Below are positions 46,609 to 58,337 of a stretch of 64,000 nt of DNA, in pieces. Every line of letters starts with the position of its first letter. Position 1 is the first letter of the stretch. A program made the position numbers and the translations under genes. This DNA is from Oscheius sp. JU75 (taxonomy: Eukaryota > Nematoda > Chromadorea > Rhabditida > Rhabditidae), in NCBI GenBank assembly GCA_037178855.1, contig JASJZC010000005.1, forward strand, positions 7,378,001 to 7,442,000, in the 5' to 3' direction. A model generated the notes under the pieces. The model saw nothing but the letters and a program-made list of their open reading frames with translations. It did no database searches and was not told the origin of the DNA.

Positions 46609-49079
46609 TGTTCGAAGATCTCGGGTGGTTTGGGAACACTGTCTGTGGCTTTTATTGGTGGAGAGAATGTTTCGGAGCGGAAGCCATAACCTCCTCTCAA
46701 TGGACCAAAAAACGAACAATTGGATAGAAAACAGACCGAAAGAGAGAAAGATACAAAAGAAGATCTGGTGTGGATTTAAAGCCCTCGACGGCTGGGTAAC
46801 TTTCACGAGTGATTAGAATGGGATCTTCAAAAGACACTTTAGAGGAAGAAGAGTACCTAGAGTTCAAAATCGGCGCAAAATCGTGGATCGGAGAAAGTTG
46901 GGCTATCCATGTCCTAATTGCTTTGCTTAATCCCCCGATCGAAAGTGTATCATATTGGTCAACGAGAAAACCAGCGTGATAGGTAAAGAGACGAAAAATA
47001 ACGACAATCTTTATGCATGAACAAGTTTTGCAAGACAGTGGTAAGATGTACTGAGAATCTCAAGAATTACTGACCTGCAGGACTCACGCAGTAGTATCTG
47101 TTTTTTCACCTTAGAGACATATTCCAGTTTCACCTATGTCTACCCATCTTTTCCATTGAGCCCATATCCTTCCTTATATTCCATCTTCATTCCACTTCAG
47201 AGTCATGACGAATAATCGGTTAGTTGGCTTCATTTCGAGCACATGAATCATGCCATTTCTTTGTTCGTTCAAAAAGTAGGAGACCCATAGATGTTTGACC
47301 GCTTATATCTCATGCGCCATCCGAATTCCAATAACACAACTTTTTTAAGTTCAAGTTTTCAGTGAGCATTCGGTAGCTTTGATCATTTTAAAAGTTTTCG
47401 GGCGTACAATCTTCGACCTGCAAAGTTCAGCAGCCATTTTGGCGCGTTTTTCGTTGGTTACGTGGCCGCGATGACCGCGGCAGATCGGGCACCCGTGGGG
47501 AATGCCGGCGCCATTGTGTTTCGGCCTTTTTTTGCGTGGTGGCTATTGAGGCTGCTGCCGAGGGGGACTCCCTCGAGAGGGAGAGGGAGCACGCACAATT
47601 TCCTTCTTCCTGCTCTCGTATTTCTACTTCTCTAAAAGCCCGAAGCCTCTTTCCATGTCCTTCAACCATTTCTCTGTCACTTTCTCACGTACCCTTTCGT
47701 CGTTCACGTGCAAGAACAATGAGCTGACCGAGATCTGTTCGACGTGGAAAAATGGTCTGACCTTTCAGTCATCGATTTCAGTCCAATTTGGAGTCCTCAC
47801 TCCTCGCAACAAAATCGATTTGCCAGACAAGAACTGGCACATCTTTCCACACTTCCGCCTGTTTGACTATTCATAGCCACATACGCTTGTATTGACTAGA
47901 GCTTTCATTCATTTGTCCACCTTTCCTACTGGGCTTGTCTCTCTCTAACTAAGTTAACTTCCTAGCCAGGGCAAAGAATGCCCTTTATCTTCTGACAATC
48001 TGCTTATTTTCACGAAATTATGGGGTGATCGGCTGGCTGTTGCTGGTGCAACACGCGTCAGACCACATGCACTTCCCCCATTGTCCGAGTGATTCCAAAA
48101 GTTCTGGGAAGAGATAAGCGAGTGATTTTTGTTGGGTTAGAGATCTCGATGAGGGAATTGGGATGGGTTTTGGCTTCTTTTTCTGGTCGTATAGCTAACT
48201 GTCTAGACGGGGTAGACTGTTTTTTTTGACAATGTTGGCAAATTCCTTTCATAGCTTTAGTTTCTGGCTGAGCTTCTTTTGCTACTCAAAATCGGAACCT
48301 ATAGAAGAGTTGAGAATGCTGTGCAACGTGGTTAACTGATGAGATGATACGGATCTGCTACTCTATTAGGTCCCACGAGAGTTTAAGAGGTCGGGCAGTG
48401 TCATACTAAGGACCATCAAAAAACCAGGCCACAGTCCCCGGCTGATTCACCACATAGGTAGCTTGCTTTTTATACCGAGGAAATTTTTACATTTTTTGCA
48501 TTAAGTTTAGTTTCATCTTATCCTCATCTTTGAATAGAAACATCCAGTGTTCTCATCCAACGACCACTCTGGGCTTCTTCAAGAGCTTCACGCTTATTTT
48601 ATTGGCTCTCTGCTCGTCCATTTCCTTCTTCATGCTTTAAGTCAATTACATTTCTAGACACGGAAGTGTGTGTCTAGTCTTAGTTCTGGGTCATGACTCC
48701 AAACCAATTTCAGACCAGAAATACGGGCGCCCTGGTGTACTCTGTCCTATCGCCAGTACTTTGCCCATTTCGGGCAGTAGCTGCAGTTTCAAGCGGGCGG
48801 TGATTGAGCGTGCTCTGAATCGTCCGGGACCCGGCTGACAGATTGGCATCGCTTATCTTCTTTTCACTGTTTCTTATCTCTCTAAGCCAAGAACACAAAA
48901 ATACAAACTCTGGCTGCGTTTGATACTGCTACAAGCTCTCTCAAATCTCCCCCTTTGCGCTGTATCCTTCCTGTTTGCTCAATTGATTCCTCCGGCGGAA
49001 AAACGCGAGATTTCTATTCGATTTTCTCATTCCCGCCTTCTTTTCTCACTTTACTGCTTTTCAGGGGTAGTTGACCACG
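46609..49079. other. Divergent upstream region of MLT-10-like and desaturase genes
   Basis: Head-to-head promoters on opposite strands. Contains a purine/pyrimidine-rich patch with GAGAGGGAG near 47570 and several short frames without motifs. Its right end has an acceptor CTTTTCAG (about 49065) shortly before the desaturase ATG, consistent with trans-splicing. Confidence 0.45.
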
Positions 49080-51767
49080 ATGGTGCTCCGTGATCTCGAC
49101 CTCGCCGAGCCCTTCTATCTCAAAGTCGACGGCAAATGGGTCTATGTCGACGAGGAAGTTTTGCGGAATCATCCCGGTGGCAGTGCCATCACCACATACA
49201 GGAACAAGGAGGTAAGTTTTACTTCCCTTTTCTAATACTTTGATAAATGATCATTTCCGAAATAGACCGAAACCAGTAGCGGAACTGGTCAACGTGGCCT
49301 TGAGAGCCACCTTGAACGGGGCTGGAATGAATTTTTGAAAATTTTCCTTGCTTTATGTCATGGCATTAAATGACCACCAGTTTCTTTTCCGAACTGAAAA
49401 GGTACCTGAAGTCATATCTATTTCTGGCAAAGAGCCTTGAGCTCTAATGATGAGTATCAAGGATCAAATCACTGTGACATAAACATCTCTCACACAGTTA
49501 TTTCGAAACCCCTCAAAAAATGACTTCTTTCAGGCAAGTACAGTCTTCCACACATTCCATTCGGGCTCGAAGAAAGCCTACAAATGGCTGCAGGAGCTGA
49601 AAGAAAAGTGTCCCACACAGACTCCTGACATCAAAGAGGACAAGGTAAGATTTTCGATTTTTCTTTACTAAAGCGCAGTGATGTCTGTCGGTCCGCCATG
49701 GTGTCCGCACAATTGCCTGTCAACACTAATATCCAAAAAAGCTGACAAGTCCTTTCATGTCAAGCGACAAGGGGGCAAGTCAACTGTGGGGACAACTTCT
49801 GTTACTAGGGAAGCGGCGAAGCCGCCTGTTATCAACTTTAAGCTAAGACTAAACATGCTGCGAAGCTGCCGTCGACAGCTGGTCTATCATAAAACAATGA
49901 GATTTTCTAGGAAGAAATGCTAGCCGGCTACGAGGACATCAACATGGGTTCATTTGATATTTCAAAAGAGAAGGCCGAACAGGTCTCCAGAAATTTTGAT
50001 CGTCTTCGGATAAAACTGCGTACAGAGGGATACATGAAGGGTAGCTACTTTTTCTACATCCGAAAGGTACTCTTCCTTATTTTTTTTTCCAAATCGCTAC
50101 ATTTTCAGACGGCAGAAGCAGTAGGAATTATAGCAACGGCCGTCTATCTTCAGCTGCACGGGTATTACGTGCCAGCGGCCCTTTTGATGGGCTTGGCCTG
50201 GCAGCAGTTAGGATGGCTCATCCACGAATTTGCGCATAATCAACTGTTCGAGAACCATTGGCACAATGATCTGGCCAGTTACTTTGTCGGCAACTTCCTC
50301 CAAGGATTCTCTTCCGGTGGTTGGAAGGAACAGCACAACTGTCATCACGCTGCCACCAATGTCGTCGGTCGTGACGGAGATCTTGACCTGATGCCCTTCT
50401 TTTCGACCGTTGTTCAAGACTTAAAAGCCTGTGACAATTGGCTACTGAACATTCTTCCCTACCAGCACATCTACTGGACCTTTGCTCTGCCATTCCTTCG
50501 TCTCTCATGGCTCTCACAGTCAATCTCCTTCACAATCTCGATGCCCACACACTTTTACAAGTACTACCAGGAAAGGGCAGTATATGAGCAGACGGCGCTC
50601 TTCTTCCACTGGGTTCTTGTCATTACTCAGCTTTACATGCTTCCCGATGTTAGTACCAGGTAGTAGAGTATTTTTGTGAATACAATTTGTTTAGGTTGAT
50701 CTTCTTTGCCATTTCTCAACTGACCGGTGGATTCCTGCTCGCACATGTCGTCACCTACAATCATTACTCGGTGGACAAGTTCCCAAGTGAGTATTCTGCT
50801 TTGTTTTTGTTTTTCTCATCAAAATAAGGTATTTCCTTTGTCCGCTCTGTACTAGATGGTACTGTTTACTCAAGCGCTAAGTTTAATTTCTCACAATAAT
50901 TTGGAAACCAGTTAGTGTCTTACAGAGTGGTAGAGAGTAGTTATCAGAACTCGATGTCCTGCCGGAACATCTTTTATGATTGTCAGAGTTCATCAGCCGA
51001 AACTGGCAAGTCTTGTCTTGTAGAGAAGTTAGCTGACAAGGCAGTTGGGATTGTTGGAAGTAATTTTAGTTCTAGTGGTGCTAATTGGCAGGATCTGACA
51101 GACTGGGCAGGTGTACAAGAATAAAAGAGTGTCATAAAGAGAAGGTTGCTGTGAAGTTTGCTTCACTGACGAATAACCTGATAGAGAGAAAGGAGAAAGA
51201 AAGAAGTCTAATTTCGAAAGAAGTGGGAAGCATACGGTTTAGAACATTAAAATATATGAGTTTTCCAGACAACTCCAGAATAATGGAAAGCTACCCTTGT
51301 CTCCAGCTCTACACTACCCGCAACATGCAGCCCAACACGTTTATTGACTGGCTTTGGGGCGGACTCAACTACCAGATCGAGCATCACCTTTTCCCGACTA
51401 TGCCAAGGCATAACCTTAGCAAGGTAGGAACTTAACACCGTAATCTGACCGGAATGTTCGCGTCGGCCAGGCTTGGCCAGGCCAGGTAAGATTTGCTCGC
51501 AGCTCTGGCCCCTGGCCGGCCAAGCCAGGTAAGGCTCGTAAACATCGCGCACCTTTGGTCAGTAACCTGCCCTGGCTGGCCAGCTTTGCGGCCCCTGTTA
51601 ACACTCACTTACATTGCATTTAGATCATGCCAATTGTGAAGGACTTCTGCAAAGAAAATGACCTTCCCTATATGGTCGACGACTATTTCACTGGGTGGAA
51701 GGCAGAGATTCAACAGTTGGCCAACGTGGCCGATATAGCTCACAAGATGAAGAGCAAAATCTTGTAA
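49080..51767 (+). CDS. fat-3: Front-end fatty-acid desaturase, FAT-3-like
   Basis: ER membrane desaturase with an N-terminal cytochrome b5 domain, of the delta-6/delta-5 type that makes polyunsaturated fatty acids. Exons 49080-49211, 49534-49644, 49911-50066, 50109-50659, 50695-50786, 51269-51423 and 51624-51767, 446 residues, about the length of C. elegans FAT-3. The haem motif HPGG is in exon 1. The three histidine boxes are HEFAH, HNCHH and QIEHH; the Gln replacing the first His of the third box is the hallmark of front-end desaturases. Membrane stretches flank the boxes. Overall similarity is to FAT-3 ([37 protein letters not shown]) more than FAT-4 by eye; the exact position specificity is inferred. 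AATAAA at 51803-51808. Large introns 1, 2, 5 and 6 hold repeats. Confidence 0.94.
51430..51600. repeat. GGCCAGG-rich segment in desaturase intron 6
   Basis: Multiple copies of GGCCAGG/CCTGGCC and GGCCAAGCCAGG, partly as direct repeats (CCAGGTAAG occurs twice) and partly palindromic. The base composition is much more GC-rich than the surrounding introns. Confidence 0.8.
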
Positions 51768-51825
51768 AAACGGACAACAGTACGGTGTTTATTTAATCGC
51801 GAAATAAAGGTTCTTCTTAGTGGGT

Positions 51826-52567
51826 CTATTTACGTCCCCAGCCCCAACCGCCATGGGGAAGAGCTGAAAAATATGGTCAGTCGGAGTTAAGATACGTATC
51901 ACTTACGCAGATTACCGGGCTCAAAGAACGCGTCCCATCCTTTCCTCCAGGGACGGGCTCGGGGCAGTGATGATCTTCTTTGCCATTGGATGGGCATTGA
52001 GGTGAGATCAGAGGCAGCAGAGGCTAAAACTGTCGGTTGTGACACACACAAATAGGTAGAAAAATGATATTGAAGTTATATCAATTTACAGTGACAGCAT
52101 TCAACTATTTCTTGGAAAATCGTCGCAGCCTTTGCCCTTATAGCTCAGTTGGTTAGCGCTCCGTCTACAAACAAAACGTGGGCCAGTTCGGTCTCCGGGC
52201 TAAGCTGAAGAGAAGAAGTAGCTCCCCTCTTTTCTAACAGTAAATGCGTTTTTCCTTGCAATGTTCTGTCTTTGACGTAAGTTGTAGTACTTTTCCAAAG
52301 ATGTAGAATAACATTTTCATAGACAGGATGTACATAAAGGAAGTCTGTCAGTAAATTAGACATTGACAAAAAATGTCCCCTTTCAAAGCATGTCTACATA
52401 GTCATTGTGACTCAATACACTTTCGTACACGTTCATAAATTATGCCTAAAACCTTCTAAATCATAGAACGACTGGAATCAGAAACTAAATCGAAGTGCGT
52501 TCATACCTGTGCTAGTGAGACCCAGAAGACAGACGATAAGACAGAGGAAGAACGGTGCCCCGCGCAT
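51826..52567 (-). CDS. Small secreted peptide precursor (neuropeptide-like)
   Basis: Exons from the 5' end: 52567-52507, 52023-51907 and 51863-51826, 71 residues, with excellent splice sites in phase. The first 20 residues, MRGAPFFLCLIVCLLGLTST, form a clear signal peptide. The mature part is rich in Trp, Pro and Arg. A dibasic RR follows SMPIQW and precedes SSLPRARPWRKGWDAFFEP, which contains an RK. The C-terminus is LPHGGWGWGRK, where a Gly before RK could give an amide after trimming. There is no cysteine. It looks like a neuropeptide-like (NLP) or short antimicrobial precursor, but matches no named family I know. It lies tail to tail with the desaturase, its stop only about 60 bases away. 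Confidence 0.7.
52134..52205 (+). ncRNA. tRNA-like Pol III unit, degenerate
   Basis: TAGCTCAGTTGG at 52141-52152 is a perfect A box, and AGTTCGGTCTC near 52185 is a weakened B box at tRNA spacing. The acceptor and T stems do not pair properly, so this is a tRNA pseudogene or tRNA-derived SINE, not a working tRNA. It lies inside the first intron of the peptide-precursor gene. Confidence 0.55.
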
Positions 52568-53193
52568 CCTTCTCCAATGAATGAGGGCCTGAAAATACGA
52601 GCAGTGTGCAATCTCAGAATATGCCACAGGCGGCATATTGCAAGCCATAAAGGGAGAAAATAAGGTACTTTGACGGGACTGCGTTTCATGTTATTCGTTA
52701 CGGGTGGACGAGGTGATAAAAGAAGGAAATGGTAGACGGGATTCGGGAAGAAGGGTGAAAACAATGGATGCCGTGGGCTTCTCGACTTCACCAAACTTGT
52801 AAATATTTGATTCGGGAGAACAATAGAAGGAGAGGTCGGTTCAAGGGCACTAGGAATCGAGACCTTCCAAGGATTGGGCAAACAACGAAAATGAGATGTT
52901 TCGGAATCAAATTGGCTGGAGTATGGACGAAACATACCGTTTTTGAAGGTCATAATGGGGTGGCTGTCTCTGTCAAATTGGTAGCAGTGGTTCTGTACAT
53001 CTTACTTCAAACCCCCTCCCCTCCCCCCCCGTCAGACTAGACACCTTTCAAGCGATACTTTCAAAAGATCTGCTGATAAAGGAACATTTCTTCTCTCAGT
53101 ATTCGCTCGACTAATCAAGGATAAACGCCTTCTACAAATGAATATGTTCCAAACGAGCCTGACACTCTCTGAGCATCCGTCTCTCCAGCTGGC
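52568..53193. other. Intergenic between peptide precursor and chemoreceptor
   Basis: Divergent promoters presumably. A C-rich run sits near 53020. No gene seen. Confidence 0.45.
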
Positions 53194-54488
53194 ATGCTGC
53201 AAAATTGTTCCGGCTCCACACTTTATCTCTGGAGTGGGCTCTACCTTCAACACAGTGACTCCGTCTGGGATCTAAACCTGCTTTACATATTCGAGATTTT
53301 CATTCTGATTGCCAGTTTCCCTATAGCATTCTTCGTGCTCTATCTCTGTTTCGTTGGAGGAGGAGTTTTTCACAGAAATCTGATAGCCATGGTCATTTTC
53401 AACGTGGTCAATTTGTTCCCAGCTCTTTTGTCACGATTGTTTTTTATTTATAATGAACTGATTCTGGGCATTCAATCAGGTAAGCGTGTGGGTATAAGAT
53501 CGAGAGATGATTGCCGCTATTGTATCTGTCCAGAGTGTTTTTTGTTCCACAAAGAAACAAATTACTTAGAGTGTAGTCCTGTAGCTTAAACAAATATTTT
53601 CAGGTCCCTGCTGCTTCCCTATAGCCGCAGCTCTTTTCATAAAACAAATGTATATAGCCGGAGTGTTCCACTCTCCTCTGTTCTTCTGTGTGGAGCGATT
53701 GCTGGCAGTTTACTTTATCCAGGACTACGAGCTCAGGAGGAGAACCTACATTTCTGCTTTTTCCATACCTCTTCTTTATGTAATGTCCTTCGTATCAGCG
53801 ATTGGCACCGTTATGGGGGAGAATAAGCGTGTGGTGGTAGGACTAATCTATGTGGCTGTATTCATGTCGACGACGGTTACGGTGAGTTTTTAACGTTATG
53901 AATGTGGGTTGGTGCGTATCGGTCTCACCCGTCACTCCTCTGTACTCCTATGGAAATACCATTGATTACTTGTTCAGTTTCACTGTTTTCAGATCTACAT
54001 CCTTCTCGTTGTCTGGCACAAACGCGTTTCTTCCATTAGACGATCCTCCAGATATTCTAGTCTCTCCGCTCGATACCAACTCTCTGAAAACCTCAAAGTT
54101 CTTGAGGTTCATAGTTCATTTTCCCGGCAAACAATCCATAGAATTCCAGCTCTTTCGTTACATTGTTATCAGCTTTGCTGTCCAAGTATTCTTAATCACC
54201 GCAGTCGTTTTTTCAACCTTTCAGCTCGGCTTGACAGCCATTCTTGTGGAAATATCGGAGATTCTCCAAACAGCGTAATTGACAATATTGTGCTCATTCA
54301 GAAAAGAGGATTTCAGGGCACCAATGGTGACATTGCTTACCATGATTTTTTCTATCGAAAAGTGGAAGGAGAGATTTTTGTGTTGGAGAGGTCGAGGCAT
54401 CCGGAAAGGGTCAGTTGTACCTGTTGGACTGGAACAAGCCACTACAGATCTTTATTTTCAACAGCTCCAAGCAACTTGGAACAAATAA
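53194..54488 (+). CDS. Sre-family chemoreceptor
   Basis: Exons 53194-53479, 53604-53881, 53993-54106, 54150-54274 and 54317-54488, 324 residues, phases consistent. TM1 IFEIFILIASFPIAFFVLYL; TM2 with MVIFNVVNLFPALLSRLFF. TM3 ends FFCVERLLAVYF (the E-R of Sre); TM4 ISAFSIPLLYVMSFVSA. An intracellular loop SLSARYQLSENLKVL is the S-x-R-Y-Q-x-x-E-N motif found in Sre/Sra-type receptors. Then LFRYIVISFAVQVFLITAVV and a last helix PMVTLLTMIFSIEKW. It is a predicted chemosensory GPCR on sensory cilia. The start is the first ATG in frame, directly before the N-linked glycosylation site NCS. Confidence 0.85.
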
Positions 54489-56501
54489 AAGTTCACTCTA
54501 TTTCACTGTCATAATCGGCCGTGTATTCTTCTGTCGTGAAACTGACTCTCTTGTTGCTGTTTCTCGGCTTCAGAAATCTTTCACTCGAGCACCGAGCCTA
54601 AAACATGTTTTAGCAACCAAAAGACTTCCCACCTCCAAATCATGTCTCAAAAATTTTCTCACGAGTTCCTCAGCAGCTTCGCGGACGTCTTTCCCGGCTC
54701 GTGTCAGTTCGAACTCGTCACTGAGTTCCTCGTCATACACTCCCTCTGCTATCCGCTCCATCGCTTGCAGATCGCTGTGAAAGGTAGTTTGGCGATAACA
54801 TCTCCTAAAAACTGATGATGGCAATTGCTTCTGAACGCTACCATCTACTGAAAAAGACTCTGATCCTGTCATGGAGTTTCACATCCAAATTGGTTAACTT
54901 CAGAGCCAATGGCAGAACATAGAAGCACCAAATAACGCTGATGAGTAGGAAGCAAGTGTCTTGATGTTGACACAGAGCCTAAGAAAACTATAAGGAAGTC
55001 TTTGGATCCTACTCTATGAGGAGACAGCTGTCTTCCGTAGAATCTGTCATTGCAAGTCCCATATCTTTCGCTGAAGGACAATCTCCAAAGCGAAGAGATC
55101 AAAATGGCTATTAACCAAATTGGAAGAAGGAGGACTTGCAAAACCATGGCTAATTGGAAGCTTGTTAACTGCAAACTGTGCTTCACACGATATCGAAAAA
55201 TTACAAACAAACATGTGGGAGGCAAGAAGGGGAACGGCAATTGCTTTTAAAAAGTGGCCAGACGTTAAGGTAAATTCAATGGAACTTATAAGCTTTCCAA
55301 GAAGGAATAGGCTCCCTGCTGTGATATGAATTGGGGTTCTTTGCAACAATAACTTAGGGTTTTTTTTCCTCATTATCTCACATTCAAAAAGATGATAGCC
55401 ACTATGTCATGCGGAGAACGAACAAGTGGCAGAGTGGTGATCGTCATTGCTTTGCAATCGCATGTCGGCGACGGTTCTTGGTTCGAACCCCGCTTGAGCG
55501 AAAAATTCTGTAGAACGTTTTCTAAGGTTTTCGACCACGCTGGACACGTTGGTGATGTCTAAAATGATAAAAAAAAATGCTCTAAAAGTGTGGTACAGTT
55601 ACTCAAACTTATTCAATGTGAGAAAAAGGTTTCTAAGATTATCGAGATCGCTCACGTTTCTGGTGTCCAAACTTGGAAAAAAAGCTTGTCATGCTCTTTT
55701 CCCGTTAACATTGAAACGGATTGTTTTGTGGGAGCTTCCGAAGCCAAGAACCGTTTAATTACTTGGTGGAAGCCGCACTAATACTTTAACTTGTTAGCAG
55801 TAAAGGAGTGAACATGGGATCACACTGAAACAGTAGCTATTTGGCACATAATTGAAAAAGACCCTCCAGGAGCCCAAAATCTTCCCAATTAGGGAAAGAT
55901 GGATCACACTCTCATAAATCAAAGTCCTCCTTCCGTGAGGTTACTCCCGAGGGACGAATAATCTCCCTATTGATCCCAGACGGCCAGTTTTAACCCTCTC
56001 AATGCTTCTTGGTATTTTTGTTTTCCTAGTTGACCCTTCAATTGGAAGTGTAGACGAGTACAGACTTCTACAATACCTAAAAGAGGTGGGTGGTACGTCC
56101 TCCAGAGGGGGGAAAAAGCATGCGGCGGCCCCAAAGCTCCTAGTAAATGATCGGGAGCGTGAGTTCTTGATATATTAGGCATGAGGAATCTATTTCTACC
56201 AGTTTCTGATCCTAGCGTATAGGTCTGATCCAAAAAAGTGGCACAATTGCAAGTTAAGGGACGTAGCAGCACTAAGCCTAAGCCAAAGAGATATAGTCAC
56301 TTTTTTGGATTAGACATATACCCAAAAGTCAGAAAATAGTAGAAATAAGTTCTCCTTGCTTAATATACCAAGAAACCACGTAACCAGATCATTTACAAGC
56401 CATTTTCCTGATGGTACGGTTTTTACCTGCCCCTGGGGGAGGGGAAGTTAAGCCGCAAAAAAGAGGTACCGTCGCTGTTTTCTCTAAAATGCGGTTCTCA
56501 G
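54489..56501. other. Intergenic with tRNA-like unit and unplaced frames
   Basis: Minus frames at 54570-54872 (AMERIAEGVYDEELSDEFEL, AAEELVRKFLRHDLE) and 54869-55373 (hydrophobic helices, ALEIVLQRKIWDLQ) are protein-like in parts and might be remnants of another receptor plus an unknown gene, but I could not build a model. The 5' exon of the receptor subunit downstream should also lie here or further away. Confidence 0.35.
55419..55500 (+). ncRNA. tRNA-like unit with intact A and B boxes
   Basis: TGGCAGAGTGG (55427-55437) and GGTTCGAACCC (55480-55490) are perfect A and B boxes, spaced as in long-variable-arm tRNAs (Ser/Leu type). The acceptor stem pairs 5 of 7, and the T stem is poor. Probably a tRNA pseudogene or SINE head, though transcription by Pol III is plausible. 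Confidence 0.55.
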
Positions 56502-58337
56502 AATTACGACTACTTCGAGAGACCCGTCCTGAACAGCACAGAGCCTCTCGATGTAAAGGTCCGCTTCCTGCTCAACCAAATTCTGGACGTTGATGAGAAG
56601 AACCAGGTCATGCACATCTTGGCCTACATTGACTATGTGAGCTATCTTTCGTAGCAGTATAGGCACTAGTTCAGCACTGGACCGACTACAAAATGTCCTG
56701 GGATCCGAAGAAGTTTGGTGGAATTACTGATGTGAGGTTCCATGGCGGAGACGACGCTCCTTTCCGACTCTGGAGACCTGATATTTTACTATTTAACAGG
56801 TGTGCTTTGAGGTTCTACGAAAAACCACAGGTTTCAGTGTTTCCGAATCTTTTGACTCTACCTACGCATCCAGGTTTATAGTGAATTACGACGGGCATAT
56901 CCAACAGAATCCGCCTGGCATTTTCAGATTCATCTGCAAGGTTTGAGAAGTTGATCATTTGAACTTCTCACTCCACGTACATGAGTTCTGTGATCTTTCC
57001 AGGTTGACATGACTTATTATCCATTCGACGCCCAGACCTGTTTCCTCAAACTGGGAAGCTGGACCTATAGTGGTAACTACATCAATCTGGATTTCATTAT
57101 CACAGACATGGTTGGTAGGTTAACCTGAAATAACTGTCTAAGATGTCTATTTCTAGGCGTCTCAGGCCATACAGTCACTGCGACTAAAGTAGATGACACT
57201 GCCAATCCTGGAAGTTATTCTGTCAACGAGTCCATCGATATGCAAGTATTTTTAAAGAACGGAGAGTGGGATTTAACAAGTTTGAGAGCACTTTGATTGG
57301 AGCAAGAGAAGGCTTAGGTACTCCAGGAAAACGTGTGGTGACAGTTTTTGACGGGAACGCCTATCACGAACTGTACTATTACATCAATATTCGTAGGATG
57401 ACATTGGCCTATGGAATCAACTTGATCATTCCCTCTTTGGTTATTTCCATGATGACAGTTCTCGGGTTTACTTTGCCACCTGAGGCTGGAGAGAAACTTA
57501 CTCTTCGTAGGTCACTAGTACAACGTTCTGTAACTAAAGTTCAGAGACAACGGTCTTACTCTCTGTTATTTTCTTCCTTCAAATGGTTAGTGATATGAGC
57601 CCTCCGCAATCTCAATGTGTCCCCATCTTGGGTGAGTCTCTCTCACCTGTTTGCAAAAATGAAAAGATCAGCCGCCTTCTTCTGCAGCTGCCTCCTGGTC
57701 GTGTCTTGTTCCTGTGTCTTCACTGTTCTCGTACTCAGCATGTACAATCGGAAGCCGGAAACACATGAGATGGGACCTTGGGTGAGAGTCTGTGAGTGTG
57801 GTCAAACAGCAGTTCTCTTTAGATGCGAGTAGTGTTCATCGAGTGGCTTCCCTACATTCTGCTCATGAGGCGACCCAACCACCCCCGAGCTCCGAAGCCG
57901 AAGGTTTTCTCAATTGTTCATAGCGATGATCCTGTTTTCAGGTAATCAACAAAACGATCGCTCCAGTCCATCGTCTCTCGACTATGGTCCCAATGCTGAA
58001 GCTTCCTAGACCTTCGACTACAGCTGTCTCTCTCTTCTCGAATACCAATACCTCTCCCTGTCTGAAGTACTTTGAACAGTTTGTTAGGGGTCTTCAGGAC
58101 GTTGAAAAAGATCTCGAGGCGATGGCTAGAAAAGTTCAGGAGACTTACAAGCACGAAATTGAGGTGGCTCTCAGAACTACAGCTGTACAGCTTACAATTC
58201 AGGTGTCAGAATGGCGATTTGCGGCTATGGCTGTGGACAGACTCTGTCTCTATCTGTTTACTCTCTTCATTACGGTCTCGACTTGCGGCATTATTGTTCC
58301 ACACATTTTTAAGGCTGCTCAATTGCAGTTGAGGTGA
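56502..58337 (+). CDS. Nicotinic acetylcholine receptor subunit (non-alpha)
   Basis: Pentameric cation-channel subunit. Exons 56502-56636, 56675-56799, 56838-56940, 57003-57114, 57157-57279, 57318-57506, 57545-57631, 57672-57781, 57823-57903 and 57942-58337, 486 residues without the missing first exon. NYDYFERPVLNSTEP begins the ligand domain, followed by RLWRPDILLFN. The Cys-loop runs from CKVDMTYYPF to the second Cys after 13 residues, then WTYSG. Loop C has no adjacent Cys pair, hence not alpha. TM1 LAYGINLIIPSLVISMMTVL; the M2 region begins PPEAGEKLTLQTTVLL, with the cation-selective Glu. TM3 follows and a final helix FTLFITVSTCGIIV. The signal-peptide exon was not found upstream. It resembles ACR-type subunits of nematodes. 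Confidence 0.9.

Noticed and set aside
54570-54872. Minus frame with AMERIAEGVYDEELSDEFEL
   Set aside because: Looks protein-like, but I could not connect it to neighbouring exons or name it. Left as a note in the intergenic entry.
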